A stretch of DNA of 64,000 bases from Catonia carolina (lineage: Eukaryota; Arthropoda; Insecta; Hemiptera; Achilidae): positions 54,211,553 through 54,275,552 of the forward strand of contig JAQMRL010000001.1 in assembly GCA_035578175.1 (NCBI GenBank). Direction: 5' to 3'. The notes under the pieces are model-generated. The model did no database searches. It worked only from the letters and a program-made list of their open reading frames with translations, and had not been told where the DNA came from. The position numbers and the translations under genes were made by a program. Shown in pieces: positions 34,403-43,964 of this stretch. Positions within the stretch are counted from its first letter, which is position 1, and each line of letters opens with the position of its first letter.

Positions 34403-34584
34403 GTTGCCGCCTCCTTTATGAAATTAATAAAGGTAGCGTACTAAAGTAAAAAGTGAAAGGCCCTAGGTTCAATTTTCAGATTGTTAGGCTAGAAGTTCAA
34501 ATATATTTAAACCCACAATTGCATTTCCCAAGCCCGTAGTATTTTCTGTAGACCTAGCTGTTAATGCGACTTTAAATTACCTAA
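34403..34584 (+). repeat. tRNA-headed SINE (body type 2) split by the Jockey element
   Basis: The body ends CTGTTAATGCGACTTTAAAT, as at 52950-52966. The Jockey element lies exactly in its A-rich 3' end; GAGTAAAAAAAAGTAAC at 38546-38562 is the likely displaced tail. Confidence 0.8.
34574..34584. repeat. Jockey target duplication, left
   Basis: AAATTACCTAA, repeated at 38535-38545 after the element's poly(A). Confidence 0.9.
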
Positions 34585-35448
34585 TTGAACGCCAGCAACA
34601 GCCGTGCATATTCGACGATAATAAAAAATCTGAAGTCTTCTAAAATCGACTTCCACACCTACCAGCTAAAACAGTGCCGTGCATTCAGGGTTGTTCTACG
34701 TCACGTCCACTACTCAGTTGACGTCAACGACGTGATACAAGAACTGGCTACGCATAAGCATGCCGTACGGAACATCTCGAACATACGGCACAGAATTACG
34801 AAGGAACCTCTTTCGCTTTTTTTGTGGATTTAGAACCGGCGTCTAATAACAGAGATATTTATAAAATAGAATTGTTGCAAAACGCCAAAATAAAATTTGA
34901 GCCACCCTACCAAAAAAAACGATATTATTCAATGTAAGCGATGTCAACGGTACGGGCATTCAAGAGCGTACTGCAACAGACCATTTCGTTGTGTGAAGTG
35001 CGGTGATAATCATGACACTACTATTTGTGGTAAACAGACGGACGCCCCACCATTATGCGCTTTGTGTGGAGGAGACCATCCCTCTAACTACAAAGGTTGC
35101 GAAATATACAAACAGATTAAACAACGAAAATTTCCACCTTTACGCGAAAGAACAGTTACACCACCGGAAACTCAGACGGTCAGCTCAAAATTTGTCACCC
35201 AAGTTGTTGCAAAAAACAGCGTCCAGGAAACATTACATCAGACACCTAACGGTAACAGTATTTTAGACTATGCGAGAGCCGTAAAGGGCAATTCTACGCA
35301 ACCAATCCCAACCAATCCGTTGCAAACTGATTCGATTTCAAATCTACAACAATCATTTCTAGAACTACGAAACGTAATACAAAAACAAACAGAACAAATT
35401 GCGACACTATTAAATTTACTTACAATCGTTGTTTCGAAATTGAATTAA
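34585..35448 (+). pseudogene. Jockey gag (ORF1), N-terminally truncated, two compensating frameshifts
   Basis: Residues from RAYSTIIKNLKSS to IRHRITKEPLSLFF form the PRE_C2HC region that precedes the zinc knuckles in arthropod gag proteins. Three knuckles follow: CKRCQRYGHSRAYC (CX2CX4HX4C), CVKCGDNHDTTIC and CALCGGDHPSNYKGC. These bind RNA. Between them the frame slips twice: a T7 run at about 34810-34816 is one T short, and an A8 run at about 34912-34919 is one A long. The translation between, VDLEPASNNRDIYKIELLQNAKIK split here only by the shifts, is good gag sequence in the third frame. The net shift is zero. Because the element is 5'-truncated, this gag could not be made complete anyway. 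The last frame ends at TAA 35446-35448. Confidence 0.85.
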
Positions 35449-35449
35449 A

Positions 35450-38143
35450 ATGGAGCAAGTATTATATAAAATTGCACTCTGGAACGCCAATGGCTTAAGT
35501 CAACATATTCAAGAACTAATCACATTTTTAAACATATACAACATCGATGTCATGCTTTTGTCAGAAACTCATTTCACTAACAGGAGTTACATCAGGTGCA
35601 ACGGTTATTCTCTATACTTTACTAATCATCCTGATGGTACGGCGCATGGAGGCTCCGCTATATTAATAAAAAATAATATAAAACATTACGAACTTCAAAA
35701 ATTCGAAACACCTTATCTACAAGCAACAAACATTGTCATTGAGGACGTGCGCGGACAAGTAACAATTTCAGCGCTATACTCTCCCCCACGGCATCACATT
35801 ACGGCCGCTCAATTTGAAACTTTTTTTGAAAGTTTAGGTAACAAATTTATTGCGGGAGGTGATTACAATGCGAAAAATCAGGCATGGGGTTCTCGTTTAT
35901 GTAATCCAAGGGGTAGAACTCTGTTTAATGTTGTACAAAAAGATAATTTAGGCTTGTTATCGACGGGTGAACCAACGTACTGGCCAACCGATCGACGCAG
36001 AATTCCGGATCTCCTCGACTTTTTTGTTACCAAAAATATAAGTCAAAATTCTATTCGAGTAAAATCGGTCCTGGATTTGTCCTCAGATCACACTCCTATA
36101 ATCGCCAGCGTTGGTTGTAAACTACAAAAAAAGAAGAAACTCCCTATTCTGTGTAACAAAAACACAGATTGGGCCTCCTTTAAGCGTCTGGTTACCGAAA
36201 ATATAATTCTAAATGTATCATTAAAATCGCAAGACGAGATTGAGGAAGCGGTTGAGCATTTTAATACGGTAGTGCAAAATGCCGCATGGAAATCAACTAC
36301 AGACGCCAACAAAAACACTCATGGCAACAGTTGTCCTGCTACCATTCGAGAATTGATAAACTACAAACGAAGATTACGTCGAATTTGGCAGCATAGCAGA
36401 CACCCAGATGACAAAACAAGATTCAATCGTGCAGCACAACATCTAAAGTACACGCTTCTAGAACTGCGTAATCATTATTTCCAAGACAGGTTGGTTCAAT
36501 TATCTCCAACGGCAGCTACTGACTATTCATTATGGAAAGCTACAAGATACATAAAACGATCAAAGAAACAAATTCCACCTCTTCGTCTAACGGATGGAAA
36601 TTGGGCTAGGACCACAAAAGAAAAAGTGGAAGCGTTTGCGGAATATCTGTCCACTGTCTTCCGTCCACACGACGATGATATCGATCGAAAATTAGAAGAA
36701 GACATTTTAGAACATCTTGAAGCCCCATTTCAGCTATCACCTCCTATCAAATCTTTCACTCCGGCTGAAGTGATAACTACAATCCAAACGCGCCTGAGTT
36801 CCAAAAAAGCCCCTGGCTATGACCTAATTACCGGTGAGGTGTTAAAGCAACTCCCAAGGAAGGGAATTTTACTCCTGACATTCATTTTCAACGCAATTCT
36901 AAGGACGGGTTGCTTTCCATCTCAATGGAAAGTTGCCCAAATAGTCATGATTCTCAAACCTGGCAAGGAACCTACCGAAATTACGTCATATAGACCGATC
37001 AGTCTTCTATCCGTGACATCAAAAGTTTTTGAAAAATTACTACTTGATCGTCTAAAACCTTTTTTGGAAGAAAGTGTTTACCCGGATCATCAATTCGGTT
37101 TTCGTGAAAAACATTCTACGATAGAACAGGTAAATCGGATAGTTAACCAAATTCGATATACCTTAGAAAAAAAGGAATTTTGCTCAGCCGTCTTCTTAGA
37201 CGTAGCTCAGGCCTTTGACAAGGTATGGCATTTAGCTCTTCTACACAAAATTAAATTAAACCTGGATCATAATTATTTTCCTATTCTAAAATCATTCTTA
37301 ACCGATCGTTTTTTCCAAGTGAAATTTGATGATGAGTTATCGACCTTGCACCTAATTCGTTCAGGTGTACCTCAAGGTAGCATTTTAAGTCCTTTTCTAT
37401 ATACGCTATTTACAGCAGATATTCCTGTAAATGAACATGTAACAACAGCAACTTTTGCCGATGACACTGCTATTATTGCATCTGATGCCTCCCCAGTCCA
37501 CGCTTCTGAAAAACTACAGCAACATCTAAATGACATTCAAGACTGGTGCCAAAAATGGAGGATCAAAGTAAATGAACAAAAGTCTGCACACGTAACCTTT
37601 ACGATGAAACGAGAATCATGTTCACCAGTAACGTTTCGCAACAACGTAATTCCACATTCAGATGATGTGAGATACTTGGGCATCTATCTAGACAGGCGAT
37701 TGACGTGGAGAAAACATATATGGACCAAACGGAAACAACTTGGACTCAAATTACGACAACTATATTGGCTTGTTGGGAGGCGATCACAGTTGTCTTTGGA
37801 AAATAAATTGACACTGTACAAGGTGATGATAAAACCAGTTTGGAGTTATGGAATTGAACTCTGGGGCACAGCAAGTACATCTAATGTAGAAATATTACAG
37901 AGATTCCAATCGAAGTTTCTTCGACTTATATGCTCTGCACCTGGGTATGTGCCTAATGAAGTACTCCATCATGACCTGGGCATACCTACGGTGGGAGAAG
38001 AAATTAGCAGTCGGAGTGAAAAGTATTTAACCAAGTTGGACACTCATTCCAATCATTTGGCTATAAATCTTCTCGATGACAATATTGAACACCAAAGACT
38101 CAAGAAGGCGAGAATATTAGATCTTCCATTCCGTTTCACCTGA
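35450..38143 (+). CDS. Jockey ORF2: endonuclease-reverse transcriptase
   Basis: The 897-residue protein opens at ATG 35450, one base after the gag stop (TAAAATG), an arrangement that would suit termination-reinitiation. APE-type endonuclease: N12, E39 (LLSETH), D138/N140 (GGDYNAKN) and S212-D213-H214. RT: YRPISLLSVTSKVFEKLL, QFGFREKHST, D584 in FLDVAQAFDKVWH, VPQGSILSP and FADD (669-672). The thumb-like region has VRYLGIYLDRRLTW, and the C-terminus has IKPVWSYGIELWG and FQSKFLRLICSAPGYVPNE. No RNase H domain, as expected for Jockey. No stop or frameshift is seen, so it may encode active enzyme, though the copy lacks its own promoter. Fragments of relatives lie at 5046-5150 and 26235-26575 on the minus strand. 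Confidence 0.95.
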   Translation: MEQVLYKIALWNANGLSQHIQELITFLNIYNIDVMLLSETHFTNRSYIRCNGYSLYFTNHPDGTAHGGSAILIKNNIKHYELQKFETPYLQATNIVIEDVRGQVTISALYSPPRHHITAAQFETFFESLGNKFIAGGDYNAKNQAWGSRLCNPRGRTLFNVVQKDNLGLLSTGEPTYWPTDRRRIPDLLDFFVTKNISQNSIRVKSVLDLSSDHTPIIASVGCKLQKKKKLPILCNKNTDWASFKRLVTENIILNVSLKSQDEIEEAVEHFNTVVQNAAWKSTTDANKNTHGNSCPATIRELINYKRRLRRIWQHSRHPDDKTRFNRAAQHLKYTLLELRNHYFQDRLVQLSPTAATDYSLWKATRYIKRSKKQIPPLRLTDGNWARTTKEKVEAFAEYLSTVFRPHDDDIDRKLEEDILEHLEAPFQLSPPIKSFTPAEVITTIQTRLSSKKAPGYDLITGEVLKQLPRKGILLLTFIFNAILRTGCFPSQWKVAQIVMILKPGKEPTEITSYRPISLLSVTSKVFEKLLLDRLKPFLEESVYPDHQFGFREKHSTIEQVNRIVNQIRYTLEKKEFCSAVFLDVAQAFDKVWHLALLHKIKLNLDHNYFPILKSFLTDRFFQVKFDDELSTLHLIRSGVPQGSILSPFLYTLFTADIPVNEHVTTATFADDTAIIASDASPVHASEKLQQHLNDIQDWCQKWRIKVNEQKSAHVTFTMKRESCSPVTFRNNVIPHSDDVRYLGIYLDRRLTWRKHIWTKRKQLGLKLRQLYWLVGRRSQLSLENKLTLYKVMIKPVWSYGIELWGTASTSNVEILQRFQSKFLRLICSAPGYVPNEVLHHDLGIPTVGEEISSRSEKYLTKLDTHSNHLAINLLDDNIEHQRLKKARILDLPFRFT

Positions 38144-38534
38144 TCAAAAATGTTTAACCATCCTTTTAAGATCAAAAACACAAAATTATACTGCGGTTGT
38201 CAACTCTTATTTATTAATAAACTAAATCTTGCTAACTCTCATTAATCTAAAATTAATCATCTAATAAATTTTCTATCATCAGTTACACAGATAATCAGTA
38301 TCACGTTTTCATTCGCTCCTTTTCACACCTTCATTCACTTCATCCGTATAAAAAGAAAAAAAAATTGTACGTCACCAAGACCAAGAAGAAACCCTTCATC
38401 AACTATAACCAAACGATGACATGGAAGCAACGCTGCTGAGTGCTGTCTTCTTCAAGTTTTATTCATCATCAACACATTTACTGAAAGTTTTTGTTAAACT
38501 GTTTGTAAATAATTCTTACTGTTAAAAAAAAAAA

Positions 38535-38562
38535 AAATTACCTAAGAGTAAAAAAAAGTAAC
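38535..38562. repeat. Jockey target duplication, right, and SINE tail
   Basis: AAATTACCTAA at 38535-38545, then the A-rich end of the interrupted SINE. Confidence 0.85.
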
Positions 38563-38564
38563 GT

Positions 38565-40275
38565 AGTTGTAATTTATATTTGTATTAATACGTATATTGA
38601 AACGCTGAAATTCTGTTTAGAAATCAGATAGACTTTTTCGCAGTGGGAGGGTTAGAAACTGAGAAATTTCACTCGTTAAGATTATTACAACAAAGCTTAT
38701 CACTTTATTTATGATTATCTTGAAATGAAATACTACTACTTCCGTATTTATTAATGGGTAACTGACTACGAAATAGCCACTCATTACGCATTTAATTACC
38801 CGTAGTGTCCGTAATGACAATTTTCTATTATTTATTATAGTTAGCAAATAACATTTTAGATAACGTTTTGAGTCATTCCGTAAAACGCAGTCGACTAAAT
38901 TAGACTAATCATCAATATTCTAGTAGCATTCAGGTTCAGATACTTATGTACGTGAAGGACTTTACAGACTTTTGACTTAGTGTAGTTATTTCTTAAAGAT
39001 TGTTTCATAAAGTTTTCAGGGAAAATGAATGCAAAACAATGCAATAATAATATTATTGATCATGTTCTTGCACAAATTATCTGAAAAATAATAACGTTTT
39101 AATTCAACAAAATACCACTAACGCCAAAAAACTTTTGAGAATTAATAATCATAATACAATTATATTTAATTAATTACGGGAGGAAAGGAAAAGTGACAAA
39201 AGTGATTGTTAATTTTTGTAGTCATATAAAGCAAAAGGAAGTAGTAATACTGGATCTGAAAATTTGTTATCAGGGTCAAATGGGAGGAAGATTACATGAA
39301 GAGGTTTTCAAGATAGATTCACAAAAATCTGTGATTGGATGACTCGGCGCAGGGCAACTGAGGCAACTGGGTTTTATGTTCATACACTACGATAGCGCAT
39401 GAACGAAACAAAACCCTTCGTTCTCTAGAATGGCGTAAATTTCAACCCCCTAAGATTTCGTTTAGACGTCATAACTGAAATTTGTTTTTATTTTCTATTT
39501 TTTTTCTGCGTATTTTTAGTCGCTATTAACCAATACAGGTATAACCTAAACAAATCTTTTGTGATAGTTAACTAATGGAGAAATATGAAAGAATGAGTAA
39601 ATGTATTGGAGAAATATTTAGGATTTCTCTCGTTCTTTTGTAGAACAATAAAACCGCTTTTTCCATAGATTTTAGGTGCTCTTTCCTTTATTAGCGACTA
39701 TTGCGCTCCTGGTTCATTTAAGCTTTATATCAGTATACACTATACGTAACGGTAGCTGTACAATATTGAAAAAAAACAGAAAAACATAAATTTTTAAGAA
39801 ACAGAAGGTGACAGAGTCCTCAAAAGGAGTTAAAACAGCATTTCATTTTTTAAAACAACGTTTTAGTTATTTGATATGAGAATGTGGAAAACTCGTACCA
39901 GTTCGTTTAGTTGTAATATGTATGGTTTCAACAGCCCAATATTTCGTAAATTTTCTCATGTCATATTTATATTACAACACTCACACATTTTTATTTTTAC
40001 GTTGTTTTTATTATCGTGTTATTTATTTGGAACATTTCGTTTTGAACCTTCTAAAAGGCTAGCTTATCAACCTATATACAAAGGTGTTCACTAGTGAATC
40101 TTTGACCAGGCTTGTTTGAGAATTTATGGTTTAAATTGAATAAAGTTTGTTGTTCAAAATTCAATATTTTGTTGTTTTTTTTAAATAAAGAATTGTTATA
40201 CTACTATGTGATGTTAACAATTTTTATAAAAACTCCTGTATTCTTACCCGCGGTTAACGTGGTACACCGACATAT
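38565..40275. other. AT-rich stretch, nothing recognised
   Basis: Short chance frames only; the 72- and 103-codon frames near 39876-40423 lack any domain, and the second runs into family D. Confidence 0.5.
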
Positions 40276-40279
40276 TGTT

Positions 40280-40735
40280 ACTTTCTTTTTGCCCTATTTT
40301 ACCACTTTTGCCCTATTTTCGTTCCCGTATGTAGGGAAGGAACAAATTGTTTTCATGTCAGTTTTCCGATATCGAGTTTTCACCAAACGTACACGTTTTC
40401 AGGCCACAAAACAATATTTTTAGCGATTGGTCTGTGTGTAAACAAAATATCTCAAGAACGAAACATCGTACGAAGTTGAAACTTGGAACTTAAGTAAGGT
40501 ACTACTAGAGAACCCGACATTAACATTTTCGTCAAAATGGGGCAACCGGAAGAAGTAGTTTTTCGTGCAATTTTTCACTTTTTTGCAATTTTCTCAAAAA
40601 CGGCTCCTACGATTTATATCGTAGGAACCGTTGTGTTTTCGTTTTTATGAGTGTTTCACGCCAGATTTTTACAATTTTATACACCGTATTTAAAAAAGGA
40701 GCAAGACTATTTTTATTAAAATAGGGTTAGACAAT
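40280..40735 (+). repeat. Family D inverted-terminus repeat, copy 4 (truncated)
   Basis: The start ACTTTCTTTTTGCCC is a decayed terminus. The central part from TCACCAAACGTACACGTTTTC to CGGAAGAAGTAGTTTT aligns with 1265-1440 and the reverse of 29160-29500. At the place of the AC microsatellite it has only GTCTGTGTGTAAAC (40430-40443). A 9 bp perfect hairpin (TCCTACGAT / ATCGTAGGA) occurs at about 40605-40626. Confidence 0.75.
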
Positions 40736-40799
40736 GAATGTTGGTTCCAAGAGAGACTGACAAAACTTTCTTTGTTGTAGCTAGGTTCTATCATTATGT

Positions 40800-40885
40800 T
40801 GTTCTATCATTTTGTTGTTTCAATACAATAATTATCATCGTTTATTATATAATTTTTTCAGTGGTAAATAATCCATTAAAATATA
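40800..40885 (+). repeat. Scrap of the LINE-like 3' end seen at 41855-41985
   Basis: Shares TTTCAATA(C/T)AATAATTAT and CAGTGGTAAATAA(T/A)CCATTAAAA with 41910-41975. Confidence 0.55.
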
Positions 40886-41107
40886 TTGGTCTGAATGAAA
40901 TTCATTCTAAAATGTAATAAAATTTACTACAAATCTATGAATTAATAATAATTTGCGAGAGGAAAATACTACAAATTGTTTTTTTTATTTTTTAAAAAAT
41001 ATTTATTTATTTAACGTTGCATTAACTACAAAGATCATTAGCGACAACGTTGGGGTGTACTATATACAATGGAGGATGAAATTATTTTTGTATCGTATGA
41101 AAATATG

Positions 41108-41182
41108 CTGTGCCTGAGTGGGATTCGAACCCTAGACCGCATGATGAGCGGCGAGCACGTTACCAACTACGGGAGTGCGGCC
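41108..41182 (-). repeat. tRNA-SINE head
   Basis: The minus strand has CGTAGTTGGTAACG (A box) and TAGGGTTCGAATCCCAC (B box). The termini cannot pair as an acceptor stem, so it is a tRNA-derived head and not a tRNA gene. Confidence 0.6.
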
Positions 41183-41489
41183 GGCAAATTGCTTTTTTGT
41201 GATTTTATAAAGAAAAATAATAGCAGAAAAACATTTAGGCTTAGGTTAGAAATCCAGATGTATGTTATATGCTACTAATCTTACAAGATTAATACTTTGT
41301 ATCGTCGAGCGACTAAACAAGATTAAATTTACTTTTAATCTTCTTATGTGAATTACAAGTTAGTTATGAATGACCAATAGTAAAAGTAACATATATAAAC
41401 AAAATCAGAATGTTTGTTTGTTATATGTGTTTTTAAAATAAGTAATCAGACCATCTTTCAATAAACCGATTAAATTGCTTTTTTAAATT

Positions 41490-41990
41490 TATTGCTCATT
41501 CGAAATCTATATAGATTTATATCCAAATTTACGGTTCAACCGAAAATTCAAATTTACAACCCATTTAAGCGGTCCAGTCAAAACCATTCACATAATATAC
41601 AAACACGCCTACACATCAGTAGCCCAACCTATTTACACACAGATTTTAGAATGCTTACATCCAAAATTCTATTGAAAACCTGTACAAACACTTTCACGAG
41701 TCACAAGAACACGACAACCCACTTTTATGTTCAATTTTCATCTTAAATCTACCTCATAAACCCGCAAAACGCCAAAAAACGATGCTGGAGTAAAGACCTG
41801 ATAATTTAGCTAAAAAAAGATTATTCAAAATTAAAAAAAAATGCTATCTACATTTCTTGGGGGGATATCCAATGGGGGACCTATCCCTGTTATTATGCCT
41901 TTCATGTAGTTTCAATATAATAATTATTATCATTTTATTAAATAATGTTTACAGTGGTAAATAAACCATTAAAAAGAGAAAAATAATTGC
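41490..41990 (+). repeat. LINE 3' region, second copy of the 17700 family
   Basis: The last 130 bp (41855-41985) match 17700-17832. The stretch before it is richer in C and A and is open for 84 codons (41492-41746), but I see no gag or RT motif in it, so I take it as decayed element sequence. Confidence 0.5.
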
Positions 41991-41994
41991 AACT

Positions 41995-42840
41995 TACTTA
42001 AATTTACTGTGCGAGTGTCATCAATTGACGGCACAACTTGTAACAGAGATACCTCGTTTGCAAGATGAGAACATTATGCACATCCAAGCTAAAACTTAAA
42101 TGTTATAAAATATTTAAATTTTTATGTAAAAGGAGCGAGAATGATACATTTAGAAGCTTTCAGCCATAAATAAAAATGAGAATTAAATCGATAGAATTTT
42201 AAACAAACTAATTAGAAAACAATAACAACTCACTAATTCGCGTTCTAAACAGTCCAAATTTAACAGGTAAATTAATCCCTATTGTCGGCTTCGCAGAAGG
42301 TGAAGCAGAGATTTGGGATAAATTTTTCAAGTCAACTGACTTTTTTTCTACTTCTTAGTAAACGTGTAATGTTAATGTGTAATGTCGTGGCATTTAAACG
42401 CGACGGTCGTGCTAATGAGTGAGTGGTGTTCTTGTCAAAAAGCGGTAAATCAATGTAAAACACGCTATAAATATATTTACTTGTTGGGCAAAGCTGCACA
42501 GTGTTGTACATGTAATAAAATAGAGTGAAAAAATTCGATAGAATCCATTTTATTTGTTTATCTTACTGAACTAACAATCTTTAATTTTGCATCAAACATT
42601 ATGTCGAAATAAGTAGTTTGTGATAAAATTTGTTACCTATGGGGTGACACAAACTTCTCTGAAGCGATTTTAAATAATTTACTTAACATTAAAACCAAAA
42701 TAATTACTCACTTAAAAAAAACAACAGTTTCTTCGAAAACTTTTAAAATATTTAATATATTTATTTACTACTGTAAAATTGAAAGTGAATTTGTTGAATT
42801 AGAAGGAAAAAATTACGAAAAAGATCAGTGACATCCAGTG
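41995..42840. other. AT-rich stretch, nothing recognised
   Basis: No supported feature. Confidence 0.5.
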
Positions 42841-43012
42841 GTGTACGAGGTGTGGCTATTAAAAAACGAGACTGTCGTAAAAAATTTAATTTTAATTTTA
42901 TACATCATCACTTATTGTCACCTTCAATATACACTCCTTCTCTATCCCTAAAACGCTCCATGCATATTTTCCATTGTTGGAAACAGTGCTGGAAGTCATC
43001 TTCTGTCAGCTC

Positions 43013-43506
43013 CTACAGGACACGTGCCGCTTTCTCTTTTACAGCTTCCACAGACTCAAATTTTGTCCCTTTTAATGCAGATTTCACCTTAGGGAACAGG
43101 TAGAAGTTACATGGTGCAAGATCCGGTGAATAAGGTTCTAACACTGAGATGCTGTACTTGGCTGGGAACCTATTGACAGATAACGCGGAATGAGCTGGCG
43201 CATTGTCTAGGTGGAGAACCCATGATTTGTCCTTCCACATTTCGGGGAGGTTTGCCCTTACTCTTTGACGTAGTTTAGAAAGTACCTCAAGGTAGTAATA
43301 TTGATTACTTGTTTGACCTACAGGAACCCAGTGAAGGTACACAATCCCATGGATATAAAAAAAACCAATCATCATTGCTTTAAATTTTGACTTACTCATT
43401 CGAGCTTTTTTGGCTCTCGGTGAAGTTCGGATCTTCCAGTGCATGGATTGGCGCTTCGTTTCCGGATCATAAGTAAAAAACCACGTTTCATCACATGTTA
43501 TTATCT
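43013..43506 (-). pseudogene. Mariner transposase, middle and C-terminal part
   Basis: The reading starts at ITCDETWFF (first catalytic Asp, family form TGDETW), passes MHWKIRTSPRAKKARMSKSK, WVLHLDNAPAH (second Asp) and YSPDLAPCNFYLFPK. The third catalytic Asp, expected in PCDF, is Asn (codon at 43106-43108). Two residues seem lost before PYSPD. A stop (TAG) follows ARVL at about 43013-43015, and the sequence after it continues as ELTEDDFQHCFQQWK in frame. The N-terminal DNA-binding half is missing. It is inactive. By the DD34D-type spacing this is a mariner of the Tc1/mariner superfamily; I do not assign a subfamily. Confidence 0.85.
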
Positions 43507-43712
43507 TCTACTTGTTCCCTAAGGTGAAATCTGCATTAAAAGGGACAAGATTTGAGTCTGTGGAAGCTGTAAAAGACAAATCGGCACGTGTCCTGAAGGA
43601 GCTGACAGAAGATGACTTCCAGCACTGTTTCCAACAATGGAAAATTAGCATGGAGCGTTACAGGGATACAGCAGAGTGTATATTGAAGGTGACAATAAGT
43701 GATTATGTATAA
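43507..43712 (+). pseudogene. Mariner transposase C-terminus, inverted duplicate
   Basis: The plus-strand reading LFPKVKSALKGTRFESVEA to MERYRDTAECIL repeats the C-terminal residues of the minus-strand copy, here without the nonsense codon. It starts abruptly at the palindrome joint and ends at TAA 43710-43712. It has no catalytic residues. Confidence 0.85.
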
Positions 43713-43800
43713 AATTAAAATTAAATTTTTACACAACGTTAGTCTCGTTATTTAATAGCCACACCTCGTATGTTCTAGTGTGAAAAATTGTACAATTTTT

Positions 43801-43825
43801 GTGACCTGATGTCACATCAGGTCAC
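43801..43825. repeat. Perfect 11 bp hairpin next to the mariner element
   Basis: GTGACCTGATG (43801-43811) pairs with CATCAGGTCAC (43815-43825) around a TCA loop. No U-run follows, so I do not call a terminator. Confidence 0.8.
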
Positions 43826-43834
43826 AATCCAGGC

Positions 43835-43960
43835 CTTTCAATCTATTTAAATATCATTACTCGTATCATTACGGATATCATACAAATATCATTACTCGTA
43901 TTCGGAAATTGTACAGCTAAATGTAAAGTTTCGTAATAAAAATTAAAGACAAAAATAGTT
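43835..43960 (-). repeat. Family C repeat, truncated, with duplicated ATATCATTACTCGTAT
   Basis: The minus strand has TTTGTCTTTAATTTTTATTACG and a CAATTTCCG block as in the copy ending at 52435. A short duplicated unit (ATCATTACTCGTAT, 43853-43866 and 43888-43901) replaces the rest. Confidence 0.6.
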
Positions 43961-43964
43961 ATCT

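Larger units (their letters stand above)
34585..38534 (+). mobile_element. Jockey-like non-LTR retrotransposon, 5'-truncated
   Basis: An 11 bp target duplication and a poly(A) run at 38524-38537 define an insertion of about 3.95 kb. It begins in the middle of the gag ORF, so the promoter and gag N-terminus were lost, as is usual when target-primed reverse transcription stops early. ORF1 (gag) and ORF2 (endonuclease-RT) are one base apart. The 3' untranslated region is about 380 bp. Intact ORF2 and a perfect target duplication point to a recent event. Confidence 0.93.
42846..43768. mobile_element. Palindromic mariner derivative (two inverted 3' ends)
   Basis: The 923 bp element is flanked by TA at 42844-42845 and 43769-43770. 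Its terminal 260 bp arms (42846-43106 and 43505-43768) are inverted copies, roughly nine bases in ten identical by eye. Each arm holds the mariner terminus (CGAGGTGTGGCTATTAAA) plus the 3' end of the transposase gene. The central 400 bp carry the middle of the transposase on the minus strand. The 5' half of the gene is absent. The flanking sequences outside the TA are unrelated to each other, so the palindrome ends exactly at the transposon termini and moved, or could move, as a unit. Confidence 0.88.

Noticed and set aside
41108..41182. Possible tRNA gene on the minus strand
   Set aside because: A and B boxes are present, but the ends cannot pair as an acceptor stem; it fits the tRNA-derived SINE head seen many times in the window.
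41492..41746. 84-codon plus-strand frame
   Set aside because: No gag or RT motif; lies just upstream of a LINE 3' end and probably is decayed element sequence.
43801..43825. Perfect hairpin as a possible terminator or regulatory site
   Set aside because: No T-run follows and no gene ends here.
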